A DNA stretch of 64,000 nucleotides from Salinigranum marinum (GCF_024228675.1 NZ_CP100461.1:3221398-3285397), one strand, 5' to 3'. Shown: positions 24,872 through 33,330, counted from the stretch's first letter. The notes: generated by a model not told the origin, from the letters alone. A program made the numbers and translations.

Positions 24872-27043
24872 ATGTCTAGCGCGCTCGACGAGGACACCCG
24901 CCGGACCATCGCACAGGGCCGGGAGACGGCGGGTGCGATGCTGCGAGCGGCGCAGAAGGACATGCAGAAGGTGTTCATCGTCTTCCTCGTCGGCTTCCTG
25001 GGGACGTTCTACGCGCTCCGGCTGTACGTCTGGGACTTCTTCAAGGGCATCACCGAGGCGAAGATGAACTCGCTCACGGCCGAGAGCGTCGAGATCATCG
25101 CCCAGACGCCGTTCGACGTCATCCTCCTCCAGGCGAAGATCGGCCTCGTCGTCGGGATCATCTTCGCCGTGCCCCCGTTCCTCTACTTCTCTCGTGACGC
25201 GCTGCGGGCCCGCGACCTCTGGCCGCAGTCGCCGGTCCCGGTGTGGAAACTCGTCGTCCTCCTCCTCGGGATGGTCGTGCTGTTCGCCCTCGGGGTCGCG
25301 TACGGCTACCTCGTCTTCTTCCCCTTCACGTTCGCCTTCCTCGCGAACAACGCCATCGCGGCGGGGTTCGCCCCGACGTACTCAATCGTCAAGTGGGCGC
25401 AGTTCATCTTCCTCCTCACCGTCTCGTTCGGTTTCGCCACCCAGCTCCCGCTGGTGATGACCGGGCTGTCGTACGCCGAGATCGTCCCCTACGAGACGTT
25501 CCGGGACAAATGGCGGCACGCCATCGCCGGCATCTTCCTCGCCGGCGCGCTGTTCACTCCGCCGGACCCATTCACGCAGGTGCTGTGGGCGATGCCCGTC
25601 ATCGTGTTGTACGGGTTCTCGCTGTACCTCGCACGAGTCGTCGTGACCGCCCGCCGCGGGTCGGACCGACTCGACCTCCGCCGGACGCTCACGACCCGCT
25701 GGAACCTCCTTGCCGGGGCGGCCGTCGTCGGCGGACTCGCACTCTACGCCTTCTTCTCGTACGGGGGCGTCGCGGTGGCGAACGACCTCCTCGTCGCCCT
25801 CGGCTCCGACTACCGGGCCGTCGCCCCGGGACCGACGCTCCTGTACGGCTACGCCGCCGTCGCGGGGGTGCTCGGTGGCGTGCTCGCCGCGATGTACTTC
25901 GTCTACGTCGACATCATCGCGCTCGCGGGGAGCGCCACCCCCGGCACGATCGGCGACCCGGCGGACATCGACGTCGGCGCACTCGACGCGACGGGCGTAC
26001 GGGCGGCCCCACCGGAAGCGTTCGCCGCGATGGAGGAGAACGAGGCGCTCCGCCTGTCGAGCGAGGCGATGCAGGAGGGTGACAAGCAGAAAGCCCGCGC
26101 CATCCTCGATCGGTTCGACGCCGCCGAGGCCGACCGGGAGGGCGGTGAGGCCGCGGAAGCCGAGGGCCCCCAGGACCCGGTCGAGGACGTCACGGACCGG
26201 ACCGAGCGGGCGACCGGCACGTTCCTCTCGGAACTCACGGAGGGCGAGAAAGACGAGGACGACGTCGGCGGCTACTACGACGAGATCGTGTTCGTCTTCG
26301 ACTCCATCACCTCCAAGTCGTTCCGCATCGCCGCCGTTTTCGGGATCACGCTCGCGGCGGTGTTCGGCTGGCTCTACACGGGCGGCATGGGCGACGTCTT
26401 CGACCAGTTCCTCTCGCAACTCCCCGCGCAGGTGACGCCCGACGAGAACGTCACCGTCGTCGCGCTCCACCCGATGGAGGCGCTGATCTTCGAGGTGAAG
26501 TTCTCGACCCTGATCGCCGCGCTCGTGACGCTCCCGGTGATCGCGTACTACGCGTGGCCCGCACTGCGCGAGCGCAACATCGTCCGTCACCGCCGCCGGG
26601 CGGTGTTCGGCTGGGCCGGCGCGCTCACCGCCGGGCTCCTCGGCGGGTTCGCCCTCGGCTACGGCTACGTCGCCCCCACGATCATCTCCTTCCTCGTCGC
26701 CGACGCGGTCCAGTCGAACATGATCATCGCCTACCGCATCACCAACTTCTTCTGGCTCATCTTCTTCACGACGGCTGGAATCGGCCTCCTCGCCGACGTC
26801 CCCGTCCTGATGGTGCTTCTGAACACCGCCGGCGTGAGCTACCGGACGATGCGCGACCGCTGGCGGGAGGTCACGGTCGGGATCCTCACGATCGCCGCGC
26901 TGTTTACCCCCGCGGACGTCATCACGATGTTCCTCGTCACGGTCCCGCTGATGGCCGCCTACGGCGCCGGCCTCGGGATCCTGTTCGTCATCACGCTGGG
27001 CGGCCGGCGCAACCTCGCCAAGCCACGGACGGCGGACGTGTGA
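24872..27043 (+). CDS. tatCt: Double-length TatC (two fused TatC units, TatCt)
   Basis: A 723-aa membrane protein made of two TatC units in tandem. The first covers about residues 30-260, the second about 475-715. They are joined by two extra hydrophobic segments (about 270-350) and an acidic loop that is rich in Asp, Glu and Ala. Both units have six-helix TatC-like patterns, with TPPDPF in the first and TPADV in the second at the same place. This fused protein is known only from haloarchaea, where I recall it being essential. The start MSSALDEDTRR follows the promoter region shared with tatC. It would work with the single TatC encoded next to it. Confidence 0.93.
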   Translation: MSSALDEDTRRTIAQGRETAGAMLRAAQKDMQKVFIVFLVGFLGTFYALRLYVWDFFKGITEAKMNSLTAESVEIIAQTPFDVILLQAKIGLVVGIIFAVPPFLYFSRDALRARDLWPQSPVPVWKLVVLLLGMVVLFALGVAYGYLVFFPFTFAFLANNAIAAGFAPTYSIVKWAQFIFLLTVSFGFATQLPLVMTGLSYAEIVPYETFRDKWRHAIAGIFLAGALFTPPDPFTQVLWAMPVIVLYGFSLYLARVVVTARRGSDRLDLRRTLTTRWNLLAGAAVVGGLALYAFFSYGGVAVANDLLVALGSDYRAVAPGPTLLYGYAAVAGVLGGVLAAMYFVYVDIIALAGSATPGTIGDPADIDVGALDATGVRAAPPEAFAAMEENEALRLSSEAMQEGDKQKARAILDRFDAAEADREGGEAAEAEGPQDPVEDVTDRTERATGTFLSELTEGEKDEDDVGGYYDEIVFVFDSITSKSFRIAAVFGITLAAVFGWLYTGGMGDVFDQFLSQLPAQVTPDENVTVVALHPMEALIFEVKFSTLIAALVTLPVIAYYAWPALRERNIVRHRRRAVFGWAGALTAGLLGGFALGYGYVAPTIISFLVADAVQSNMIIAYRITNFFWLIFFTTAGIGLLADVPVLMVLLNTAGVSYRTMRDRWREVTVGILTIAALFTPADVITMFLVTVPLMAAYGAGLGILFVITLGGRRNLAKPRTADV

Positions 27044-27151
27044 GCCGTCGTGATCGCCAGAGCGCGCGACCCGCTGTTACGACCCCGACACGCCGCCCGA
27101 CCCGTTCCCCGGTCTGAAAAGGCGTAAGTATTCGCGTGAGAACCCCCGAGT

Positions 27152-27325
27152 ATGACCAAGATAAGCGTGGAGATCCCCGACGAACTCCTCGCGGACCTCG
27201 ACGAACACGTCGGCGACGACAAGAAGTTCGTCAACCGCTCGGACGCGATCCGCGCGTCGATCAGGAAGACGCTCGACACCCTCGACGAGATCGACAGACG
27301 CCACGGCCGACTCGACGATGAGTAG
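27152..27325 (+). CDS. Ribbon-helix-helix (CopG-type) regulator, 57 aa
   Basis: A 57-aa protein beginning MTKISVEIPDELLADLDEHV and continuing with FVNRSDAIRASIRKTLDTL. The short N-terminal beta strand followed by two helices with N-R-S-D-A-I-R is the ribbon-helix-helix pattern; it would dimerise and contact DNA through the strand. The end overlaps the following transporter gene by 8 bp, so it may autoregulate the pair, possibly in response to a base or nucleoside ligand (inference). A GTAAGTATT stretch upstream of the start may contain the promoter. Confidence 0.85.
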   Translation: MTKISVEIPDELLADLDEHVGDDKKFVNRSDAIRASIRKTLDTLDEIDRRHGRLDDE

Positions 27326-28028
27326 GCGCGAGATCGGTCGGATCGCGCTGGTCGCGCTGTTCGTCACCGCGCTCGTCACCGCCCAGCTGACGGCGTCGAA
27401 GGTGCTCGCGATCCCGCTCCCGACCGGGCTTCCGGTCGTCGGTGCGACCGTGTTCCTCCCCGGGGCGGCGCTGGCGTACGCGCTCACGTTCTTCGCCTCG
27501 GACTGTTACGCGGAACTGTACGGGCGACGCGAGACGCAGGTGCTCGTCAACGTCGGCCTCGCGATGAACTTCGTCCTCCTCGCGTTGGTGTGGAGCACCA
27601 TCCTCGCGCCCGCGGCCCCGACCAGCGTCGACCCCGACCAGTTCGCCACGGTGCTCGGGTCGAGCACGAACATCGTCGTCGGGAGCCTCCTGGCGTACGT
27701 CGTCAGCCAGAACTGGGACGTCCTCGTCTTCCACGCGCTCCGCGAGCGTACGAACGGGCGATATCTGTGGCTCCGCAACATCGGCTCGACGGCGACCTCC
27801 CAGGCGCTCGACACGGTCATCTTCGTCTCCGTCGCCTTCCTCGTCGCGCCGACGCTCCTCGGCACGGGCCAACCACTCGACGTGGCGGTCGTCCTCGCGC
27901 TGATCGTCGGGCAGTACCTCCTAAAACTGCTCATCGCGCTCATCGACACCCCGTTCGTCTACGCGGTGGTGCGGTTCGTGGACGACGACAGGGTGGCGGG
28001 GTCGACTAACCCCTGGGCGGTCGAGTGA
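27318..28028 (+). CDS. Queuosine precursor transporter (YhhQ/VUT family)
   Basis: A 236-aa membrane protein with about six transmembrane helices. Family signatures are QLTASKVLAIPLP at the first helix, FFASDCYAELYGRRE after the second, and NIGSTATSQALDTVIF in the second half. YhhQ-type proteins import preQ0 or preQ1; in archaea preQ0 is the precursor of archaeosine, which fits the phylogeny of this host. Queuine or preQ0 as actual substrate is inferred from family only. The ATG lies inside the last codons of the ribbon-helix-helix gene, so the two are coupled. Confidence 0.9.
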   Translation: MSRREIGRIALVALFVTALVTAQLTASKVLAIPLPTGLPVVGATVFLPGAALAYALTFFASDCYAELYGRRETQVLVNVGLAMNFVLLALVWSTILAPAAPTSVDPDQFATVLGSSTNIVVGSLLAYVVSQNWDVLVFHALRERTNGRYLWLRNIGSTATSQALDTVIFVSVAFLVAPTLLGTGQPLDVAVVLALIVGQYLLKLLIALIDTPFVYAVVRFVDDDRVAGSTNPWAVE

Positions 28029-28105
28029 CTCCCGTCGCGTCGCCCTGTGGCCCCGTCAGGTGATCGAATCGGGTCTCGGCCGTCGTGTCGCCACACAGTC
28101 GTCCT

Positions 28106-28115
28106 AGTTTATGAA
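28106..28115 (+). promoter_or_regulatory. TATA-like box of the 70-aa zinc protein gene
   Basis: AGTTTATGAA, 22-31 nt before the ATG at 28137. Confidence 0.5.
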
Positions 28116-28136
28116 CAGTGCTACCGTAGGCCACGT

Positions 28137-28349
28137 ATGACCGACCGCCATCGGATCCGTCTCTCCGAACGCGACGCGATGGAAGGCGGGGTACGGTGTC
28201 CGAACTGCGGGAGCTACACCTCCTTCGTCGACATCCTCGCGACCGAACGGTGTCGGGGGGCGTGGACGGCCGCCTGCGGGACGCGGCTGTCGCTCGATCT
28301 CGTCGTCGAACACGGCACCGGGACGGTCGACGTGGACGTCGACGGGTAG
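28137..28349 (+). CDS. Small zinc-finger-like protein (70 aa)
   Basis: A 70-aa acidic protein with CPNC at 21-24 and further cysteines at 39 and 47, enough for one zinc site though with unusual spacing in the second half. The rest is a short beta-rich tail (LSLDLVVEHGTGTVDVDVDG). The function is unknown. The start is supported by the TATA-like box at the correct distance. Not part of an obvious operon. Confidence 0.65.
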   Translation: MTDRHRIRLSERDAMEGGVRCPNCGSYTSFVDILATERCRGAWTAACGTRLSLDLVVEHGTGTVDVDVDG

Positions 28350-28431
28350 CCGGTTCTCGATACCGACTCCGGATGCGTCTCTGTAACTCCTGGCAGTCCC
28401 GGGAGCGTCGGGAGCGTGGACGGCGTTCCGA

Positions 28432-29211
28432 TCAGTCGATCCGTTCGGCGAAGCCGAACCGTGGTTTCACGTCCGTCACGCGCACTCGAAGCGTCTCGCC
28501 CGCCGTCGCCCCGTCGACGAACAGGGTAAAGCCCTCAACCTTGGCGACGCCGTCGCCCTCGCTCCCGACGTCCTCGATGTCGACCTCGAGTTCGTCGCCG
28601 GCGCGGACGGGTGCGGTGATGCGGTGCTTGCCGACGAGGTACTGCTCGGAGGAGGCGTCCCGGGAGGCGTCGGGACGGATCGAGCGGACGTACTGGAACT
28701 CGGCGTCCATCTCGTCTCTGAGCGCGGCCACGTCGGGGCCGTCGAACACCTTCACCGCGAGGTCGCCGCCGGTCGCGAGCAGTTCCAGGGCGGTCTCGAA
28801 CGCCTGTCGTGCGAGGTAGACCGAGCGGGCGTGGTCCAGCGAGTACTCGCCGGTCATGTTCGGTGCCATGTCCGAGACGACGGCGTCGGCGCCCTCCTCG
28901 CCGACGAGTTCGGTGATCCGCGTGCGCGTCTCTTCGTCGGTCATGTCGCCGCGGATCGTCTCGACGACGTGGTCGTGGTCGACGTCCAGCGGCTCGATCC
29001 GCTGGAGGTCGACGCCGACGACCCGGCCCTGGGGGCCGACGGCCTCGGCGGCGACCTGCAGCCACCCACCCGGGGCGGCCCCGAGGTCGACGACCGTGTT
29101 GCCGGGGCCGAACAGCCCCGCGTCGGCGTCGAGCTGTTTGAGCTTGTACGCCGACCGGGCGCGGTAGCCCTCCTGTTTCGCCTTGTTGTAGTACTTGTCT
29201 TTACTCGTCAT
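28432..29211 (-). CDS. rlmE: 23S rRNA (uridine-2'-O-)methyltransferase RlmE/FtsJ with C-terminal TRAM domain
   Basis: A 259-aa enzyme methylating the 2'-O of a uridine in the 23S rRNA A-loop. The N-terminus KDKYYNKAKQEGYRARSAYKL is the FtsJ hallmark, the SAM site is DLGAAPGGW (about 42-50), and the K-D-K-E catalytic set is present: Lys in SAYKL, Asp in VVSDMAPN, Lys in AVKVFDG, and the final acidic residue near SSEQYLVG. Residues about 200-255 form a TRAM domain (VRAGDELEVDIEDVGSEG), an RNA-binding addition usual in haloarchaeal RlmE but absent in E. coli. The length is consistent with the haloarchaeal form. Confidence 0.93.
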   Translation of the reverse strand: MTSKDKYYNKAKQEGYRARSAYKLKQLDADAGLFGPGNTVVDLGAAPGGWLQVAAEAVGPQGRVVGVDLQRIEPLDVDHDHVVETIRGDMTDEETRTRITELVGEEGADAVVSDMAPNMTGEYSLDHARSVYLARQAFETALELLATGGDLAVKVFDGPDVAALRDEMDAEFQYVRSIRPDASRDASSEQYLVGKHRITAPVRAGDELEVDIEDVGSEGDGVAKVEGFTLFVDGATAGETLRVRVTDVKPRFGFAERID

Positions 29212-29399
29212 ACGGACTCCCTCGACTTTTCGACGTCTCCCGCGGGGAAACTGCGGACGAATCTGCGTTCATATCCCATCGGACGCCGTCGACCCGGAAA
29301 GGCACATCGGATAGCGCCGGTCGACCCGTCACGTGCGTCGCCCTGGCACCGTCTCACACCGTCGTCCTCGCTTCCGACGCGCGGACGGCGACGCGTAAA

Positions 29400-29413
29400 C
29401 CCAACATGTTGGG
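29400..29413. promoter_or_regulatory. 14-bp perfect palindrome upstream of a membrane-protein gene
   Basis: CCCAACATGTTGGG is an exact palindrome 36 nt before the start codon of the next gene. It could be an operator, but no regulator is tied to it and a few palindromes of this length are expected by chance in 64 kb. Confidence 0.35.
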
Positions 29414-29448
29414 CAAACGCTGACGGACACGGCCACCGACCGCCACGT

Positions 29449-29907
29449 ATGGAACTCGGAGACCACCTGCCGGTCGAATTGTCGACGACCGATACGAACC
29501 TGACACCCGCGTTCTACCTGTTCGTCGCCGTTCCGACTGTTCTCGGTGCGGCCCACCACGTCGATCACATCATCCGCGGCAACCACGTCGGGTGGCCGAT
29601 CACCCCCGAGGTCAACCCGTTTACGTACAGCCTCGCGATCTATCCGCTGCTCGCGCTCAGCCTCCTCCTGTCGCTGACGAAGCGCGTCGACGCCCGGTAC
29701 TGGGCTGGTTTCTTCGCGTTCAGCGCCGCGATGCTCGCGTACTTCCACATCAGCCCGTGGGCCGTCGAACCGCCACGGGACGTGATGGTCCCGTACGAGA
29801 ACCCGCTCGTCGGCTATCTCGCCTTTGCGATCGTCCTCGCGCTCATCGGCTCGGTCGTCGTCGGATCGGCGTACGGGGTCGCCCTGTGGTACCGGAGCGA
29901 CTCGTGA
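29449..29907 (+). CDS. Membrane protein with histidine cluster, function unknown
   Basis: A 152-aa protein with four predicted transmembrane helices (about 18-35, 57-77, 83-102, 122-146). In the first loop there are four histidines close together (H36, H37, H40 in AAHHVDHIIRGNH, and H46), which could bind a metal or heme. The helix pattern with PFTYSLAIYPLLALSLLLSL is otherwise plain. I recall similar haloarchaeal hypothetical proteins but no name. It is in a small accessory cluster with a HTH-10 regulator and a DUF4188 gene. Confidence 0.65.
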   Translation: MELGDHLPVELSTTDTNLTPAFYLFVAVPTVLGAAHHVDHIIRGNHVGWPITPEVNPFTYSLAIYPLLALSLLLSLTKRVDARYWAGFFAFSAAMLAYFHISPWAVEPPRDVMVPYENPLVGYLAFAIVLALIGSVVVGSAYGVALWYRSDS

Positions 29908-30048
29908 ACCCGGACCCCCGCCCAGCATGGCCACACGCCACCCCGCATGACACCGTTCGACTGGCTCGATGCTTTTGGCCGCTCGGCTCTAACGCTGGGG
30001 TACGATGGCGATGCAGCGACACCACCCTTCGTCACGGGACCCCCGGCC

Positions 30049-30687
30049 GTGATCCGCGCCCGCTTCCGCATGGAGATCGACGACGACGTCTGGGTCACTG
30101 CGGTCTCGACGTCCTTTCCGGAGGCGACGCTGCGGCTGTTGACCGGGGTTCCCCGGGGCGACCGCGCGCTGGAACTGGGAGAGATCAGAGCCGACGACCC
30201 CGAGCGGGTCGCCGCCGCGGTTCGGCGTCACCCGGACGTCTCGAACCACGAGACGGTCTACGTCGACGACCGGCGACTCATCGCTCACTACGAAGCCGCC
30301 GAGCAGGGGCTGTACGAGTTCCTCTGGGAGTCGACGCTCCCGCCGGAGTTTCCCGTCGTCGTCCGGAACGGAACGATGGAGTTCGGTCTGACGGCCACCC
30401 GGGAACAGTTCGACGCGTTCGGGACGGCCCTCGACGACAGCGGCCGCCAGTACGAACTCCTGACGCTCGTCCACACCGACGACACCGACGACACCGACCG
30501 GCTGCTCACCGAGCGCCAACGCGAGGGCGTGGCCGCGGCTCAGCGACACGGCTACTTCGAGGTCCCGCGGGAGTGTACGCTCGCCGAACTGGCCGACGAA
30601 CTCGCTGTCGACACGTCGACGGCGAGCGAGACGATCCGCCGCGCAACCGCCCGCATCGTCGGTCAGTACCTGCTGAACCGGGGCTGA
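30049..30687 (+). CDS. HTH-10 (bacterio-opsin activator-like) transcription regulator
   Basis: A 212-aa regulator from a GTG start. The N-terminal part (VIRARFRMEIDDDVWVTAVSTSFPEATLRLLTG) matches the usual start of haloarchaeal HTH-10 proteins. The C-terminal HTH is recognised by LTERQREGVAAAQRHGYFEVPRECTLAELADELAVDTSTASETIRRA in pieces, the Bat-type DNA-binding domain with the Y-F/Y-x-x-P signature. The open frame extends to an ATG at 29947, but the extra residues do not match the family and contain promoter-like DNA, so GTG is preferred. The target genes are probably in this cluster. Confidence 0.85.
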   Translation: MIRARFRMEIDDDVWVTAVSTSFPEATLRLLTGVPRGDRALELGEIRADDPERVAAAVRRHPDVSNHETVYVDDRRLIAHYEAAEQGLYEFLWESTLPPEFPVVVRNGTMEFGLTATREQFDAFGTALDDSGRQYELLTLVHTDDTDDTDRLLTERQREGVAAAQRHGYFEVPRECTLAELADELAVDTSTASETIRRATARIVGQYLLNRG

Positions 30688-30784
30688 GTGCCGGCCGAAC
30701 GGCAGGTTCGCCGCGAGGCCCTGCCCGTCACGGCCCTCGCCGCTCGGCTACCGGCTGTCCAGTCGCGTCGGGAGGTGACGCCGC

Positions 30785-30994
30785 GTGAACTCGAGCCCCC
30801 TGTGGCGACGGGGGACGCAGCGGTTCGCCCATCTCGCCCTCGCAGTCGCGATCGGGGCCTTCGTCTACTCCCCGCTGCGGACGGTGCCCGAGGCGGTCCT
30901 CGTCGTCCAGGTACTGGTGTTTCCCCTCCTGGTCGTGTCCGGCCTCCTCATGTGGCGGGGCGCACGGCTCCGGCGGTGGCGTCGCGCTCGCTGA
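30785..30994 (+). CDS. Small two-helix membrane protein (69 aa)
   Basis: A 69-aa protein with GTG start, two predicted membrane helices (about 15-30 and 37-56) and a strongly basic C-terminal tail (RGARLRRWRRAR) that would be cytoplasmic. No motif known. It follows the HTH-10 regulator on the same strand and converges on the DUF4188 gene. Confidence is moderate because of its size. Confidence 0.5.
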   Translation: MNSSPLWRRGTQRFAHLALAVAIGAFVYSPLRTVPEAVLVVQVLVFPLLVVSGLLMWRGARLRRWRRAR

Positions 30995-30998
30995 GCCG

Positions 30999-31529
30999 TC
31001 ACTCGTCGGTCACGACCGTCCCCGACTCGGTGACGGCCGCATCCTCCCCGCTGCTCCGCCCGAGTCGTCCCGCGGCCGTCTCCTCGCGACCGGACGCCGG
31101 AATCAACTCCGCGACGTCCCCGAGGCCGTACGGCGGCATGTTGTTGTAGACCGCCTCGTACTCGTCCTCGCGGACGAGAAACGTCTCGTGCCAGATGCCG
31201 ACGTCGTCGGTGCTCCCGAACTCCTGGTTGTACCGCTGCCACGCCGGGAGATGTTCGCCGTCCGGATCGCGGGCGTACTCGCGCAGGTCCTCGAACGACC
31301 GCCAGTACTGCGTCATCGTCACGTGACGAACGCCGAAGTCCGTCTGATACCCGAGCAAGCCGCTTTCGGGGTCGGCTTCCAACTCGGACAGCATGCGGGG
31401 CATCGCGAGGAACACCGGAAGCCACCTGTGGACCTTCCAGAGCGCGTTGGCCCGCATCCCGATCCGAAAGACCACGAAATCGCCGTCGACATCGGCAGTG
31501 ACCCGTTCGGGAATCACCTCTGACATCAT
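30999..31529 (-). CDS. DUF4188 family protein
   Basis: A 176-aa protein of a family seen in haloarchaea and Bacilli. The signature [20 protein letters not shown] is followed by a [23 protein letters not shown] segment and [18 protein letters not shown], in the order of the alpha-beta barrel fold related to heme-dependent aldoxime dehydratases and monooxygenases. His in [10 protein letters not shown] could be a heme or active-site ligand, but no activity is established. The final 30 residues ([14 protein letters not shown]...) are a non-conserved tail. Two neighbouring starts (31529 and 31526) are equally possible. A 14-bp palindrome lies just upstream. Confidence 0.8.
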   Translation of the reverse strand: MMSEVIPERVTADVDGDFVVFRIGMRANALWKVHRWLPVFLAMPRMLSELEADPESGLLGYQTDFGVRHVTMTQYWRSFEDLREYARDPDGEHLPAWQRYNQEFGSTDDVGIWHETFLVREDEYEAVYNNMPPYGLGDVAELIPASGREETAAGRLGRSSGEDAAVTESGTVVTDE

Positions 31530-31567
31530 ACGTCACTGCCAATCCGTGTCTCCAGCGCAATACCTCT

Positions 31568-31581
31568 TTGCACGCGTGCAA
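31568..31581. promoter_or_regulatory. 14-bp perfect palindrome between DUF4188 and pcn
   Basis: TTGCACGCGTGCAA, an exact palindrome, 39 nt upstream of the DUF4188 start and directly upstream of a GGTATT-type box on that strand (about 31557-31563). The position is that of an activator site next to a promoter. The neighbouring HTH-10 regulator is a candidate binder, which is inference. Confidence 0.45.
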
Positions 31582-31644
31582 CTTTGACGGACGTCCCGCC
31601 GACGGACGGCCAACCCTGGCGCTCCGGAAACACGGAATCAGGAG

Positions 31645-31653
31645 TATTTTTAA
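31645..31653 (+). promoter_or_regulatory. TATA box of pcn
   Basis: TATTTTTAA, 25-33 nt before the pcn ATG at 31678. One of the clearest promoters in the window, giving a leaderless mRNA. Confidence 0.7.
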
Positions 31654-31677
31654 GACCGCTGTCGTACCTCAGCGTAT

Positions 31678-32433
31678 ATGTTCAACGCCATCGTGAGCGC
31701 CGCGACGCTCCGGGACGCGCTCGACGCCGTGAGCGTTCTCGTCGAGGAGTGCAAGATCCGCTTGAACGACGACGGGCTCGCTATCCGCGCGGTCGATCCG
31801 GCTAACGTCGGGATGGTCGATCTCCACCTGGAGGCCGCCGCGTTCGAGTCGTACGAGGCCGACGGCGGCGTCATCGGCGTCAACCTCAAACGGCTCGAAG
31901 AGATCGCGAAGATGGCGAACGCCGACGACCTCGTTCATCTCGAACTCAACGAGGAGACGCGGAAGCTCCACATCCAGATCGACACCGCCGACTCGCAGCT
32001 CTCGTACACCCTGGCGCTCATCGATCCCGACTCCATCCGGAAGGAGCCGGACATCCCCGACCTCGACCTGCCCGCCGGCATCGTCCTCGAAGGCGCACAG
32101 CTCGACCGCGGGATCAAGGCCGCGGACATGGTGTCGGACCACATCTCCCTCCGGGTCGACGAGGACGACGAGACGTTCCACATCGAGGCCGAAGGCGACA
32201 CCGACGACGTCGACCTCACGCTCACGAAGGCCGACCTCATCTCCCTCTCCCCGGGCCCCGCCAGTTCGCTGTTCTCGCTGGACTACCTCAAGGACATGAA
32301 CAAGGCCATCCCGAAGGACGCCGAGGTGACGGTCGAACTCGGTGAGGAGTTCCCGGTCAAACTCCACTACGGGATCGCCGAGGGGCAGGGCCAGATCACC
32401 TACATGCTCGCCCCGCGCATCCAGAGCGACTGA
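31678..32433 (+). CDS. pcn: DNA polymerase sliding clamp (PCNA)
   Basis: A 251-aa ring-forming clamp subunit. The N-terminus [19 protein letters not shown] and the inter-domain sequence [19 protein letters not shown] are diagnostic; the C-terminus ends with the conserved [12 protein letters not shown]. Length is close to that of other haloarchaeal PCNAs. The clamp is loaded by RFC, whose small subunits are encoded at 1718-2701 and 52161-53168, and binds Hjc, FEN1, polymerases and ligase by PIP boxes. A strong TATA box supports the start. It is divergent from the DUF4188 gene. Confidence 0.97.
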   Translation: MFNAIVSAATLRDALDAVSVLVEECKIRLNDDGLAIRAVDPANVGMVDLHLEAAAFESYEADGGVIGVNLKRLEEIAKMANADDLVHLELNEETRKLHIQIDTADSQLSYTLALIDPDSIRKEPDIPDLDLPAGIVLEGAQLDRGIKAADMVSDHISLRVDEDDETFHIEAEGDTDDVDLTLTKADLISLSPGPASSLFSLDYLKDMNKAIPKDAEVTVELGEEFPVKLHYGIAEGQGQITYMLAPRIQSD

Positions 32434-32526
32434 ACCGAACCGGGCCGAACTGGTCTTCTCCCGAGCGTCGCCGTCGCCAGCGCCCCCGTCGGGCGGACGC
32501 CTCCGATCCGAACCGTACTTTCATGC

Positions 32527-32548
32527 CCGGGGGGTGAGTACCCCCCGG
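32527..32548. promoter_or_regulatory. 9-bp hairpin with GAGT loop just before the antitoxin start
   Basis: Arms CCGGGGGGT (32527-32535) and ACCCCCCGG (32540-32548) around the loop GAGT, ending three bases before the ATG at 32552. It lies where the transcription start and 5' end are expected (TACTTTCA-type box about 32515-32522), so it could be the operator bound by the antitoxin or a structure hindering translation. Confidence 0.5.
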
Positions 32549-32551
32549 AGA

Positions 32552-32773
32552 ATGTCAGACTCGGTGTCGACGGAGACGGACGAGCGACTCGCCGCGGCCG
32601 TCGGTCAGTACGCGCTCGGCGAGCTGACGATGGGGCAGGCGGCCGAGCGCGCGGGGCTGTCGCGGTTCGAGCTGCGGTCGACGCTCCGCGCGTCGAGTGT
32701 CGAACTCCGTGTGGGAAGCGACGACCACGAAACCGCGGTCGGCGAACTCGACGTCGTTCGGGCAGTCGGATGA
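32552..32773 (+). CDS. UPF0175-type antitoxin
   Basis: A 73-aa protein. The middle segment YALGELTMGQAAERAGLSRFELRSTLR matches the UPF0175 family, a helix-turn-helix-like DNA-binding fold typical of VapB-type antitoxins in archaea and cyanobacteria. The C-terminal part SVELRVGSDDHETAVGELDVVR would bind and neutralise the toxin. The stop overlaps the ATG of the PIN-domain gene by four bases (ATGA), the normal arrangement for a toxin-antitoxin operon. A hairpin immediately before the start may be its own operator. It follows pcn on the same strand at 118 bp. Confidence 0.85.
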   Translation: MSDSVSTETDERLAAAVGQYALGELTMGQAAERAGLSRFELRSTLRASSVELRVGSDDHETAVGELDVVRAVG

Positions 32774-33330
32774 GCCCCGAGCCCGAGCCGACGAACGGGT
32801 CGGCGGCGACGTACGACCGACTCTACCTCGATACGACCGTGCTCGCCAGCCTCGCGAGCGTCGACCTCGTCGGGATCGTCCCGGCGACGATCGCCAACCC
32901 GCGGACCTCGTACGCGGTCAGGGGTGAACTCGACGCGGGCGTCGCCGCCGGCGACGACTCGCTCACGCGGGCGCTCGCGCGGTTGCGGGATCCGCTTGAC
33001 GTCGGGGGCGAGCCCGGGATCGCCGTCGCGGGGTCGCTCGTCCGCCAGCGAAAGCCCGAACTGCTCGACCGGCTCGCGACGAGCGACGCCTCGGTCCTGT
33101 ATCAGGCGTGGGCCGCCGACACGCCGCTTGCGACCGACGACCGCGACGTCCGCGCGGTCGCCGCCAGCTACGGCGTCCCCGTCACCGGATCGCTCGGGAT
33201 CGTGGCACACGCGGTCGAACGAGGAGAGCTGTCGGCGGAGGCGGCCGACGACGCACTGGCGACGTGGCGCACCGATGGGCAGACCGTCCCCGTCGACAGC
33301 GTCGCCGACCTCCTCCCGGCCGACGGCTGA
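32770..33330 (+). CDS. PIN-domain toxin (DUF3368-like ribonuclease)
   Basis: A 186-aa predicted RNase of the VapC-like class. The first catalytic Asp is D21 in LYLDTTVLASLA, a Glu follows in RGELDAG (E53), and the second acid cluster is ATDDRDVRAVAASYGVPVTGSLGIVAHA, the DUF3368 signature in which a glycine-rich strand replaces the usual VapC end. All catalytic acids are present, so the protein is likely active. It is longer than classical VapC because of the DUF3368-type insert. It is translated together with the UPF0175 antitoxin; its RNA target is not visible. Confidence 0.87.
   Translation: MSPEPEPTNGSAATYDRLYLDTTVLASLASVDLVGIVPATIANPRTSYAVRGELDAGVAAGDDSLTRALARLRDPLDVGGEPGIAVAGSLVRQRKPELLDRLATSDASVLYQAWAADTPLATDDRDVRAVAASYGVPVTGSLGIVAHAVERGELSAEAADDALATWRTDGQTVPVDSVADLLPADG

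Noticed and set aside
29947-30048. Longer HTH-10 protein starting at the ATG 29947
   Set aside because: The extra 34 residues do not look like the family N-terminus and cover DNA resembling a promoter; the GTG at 30049 fits better.
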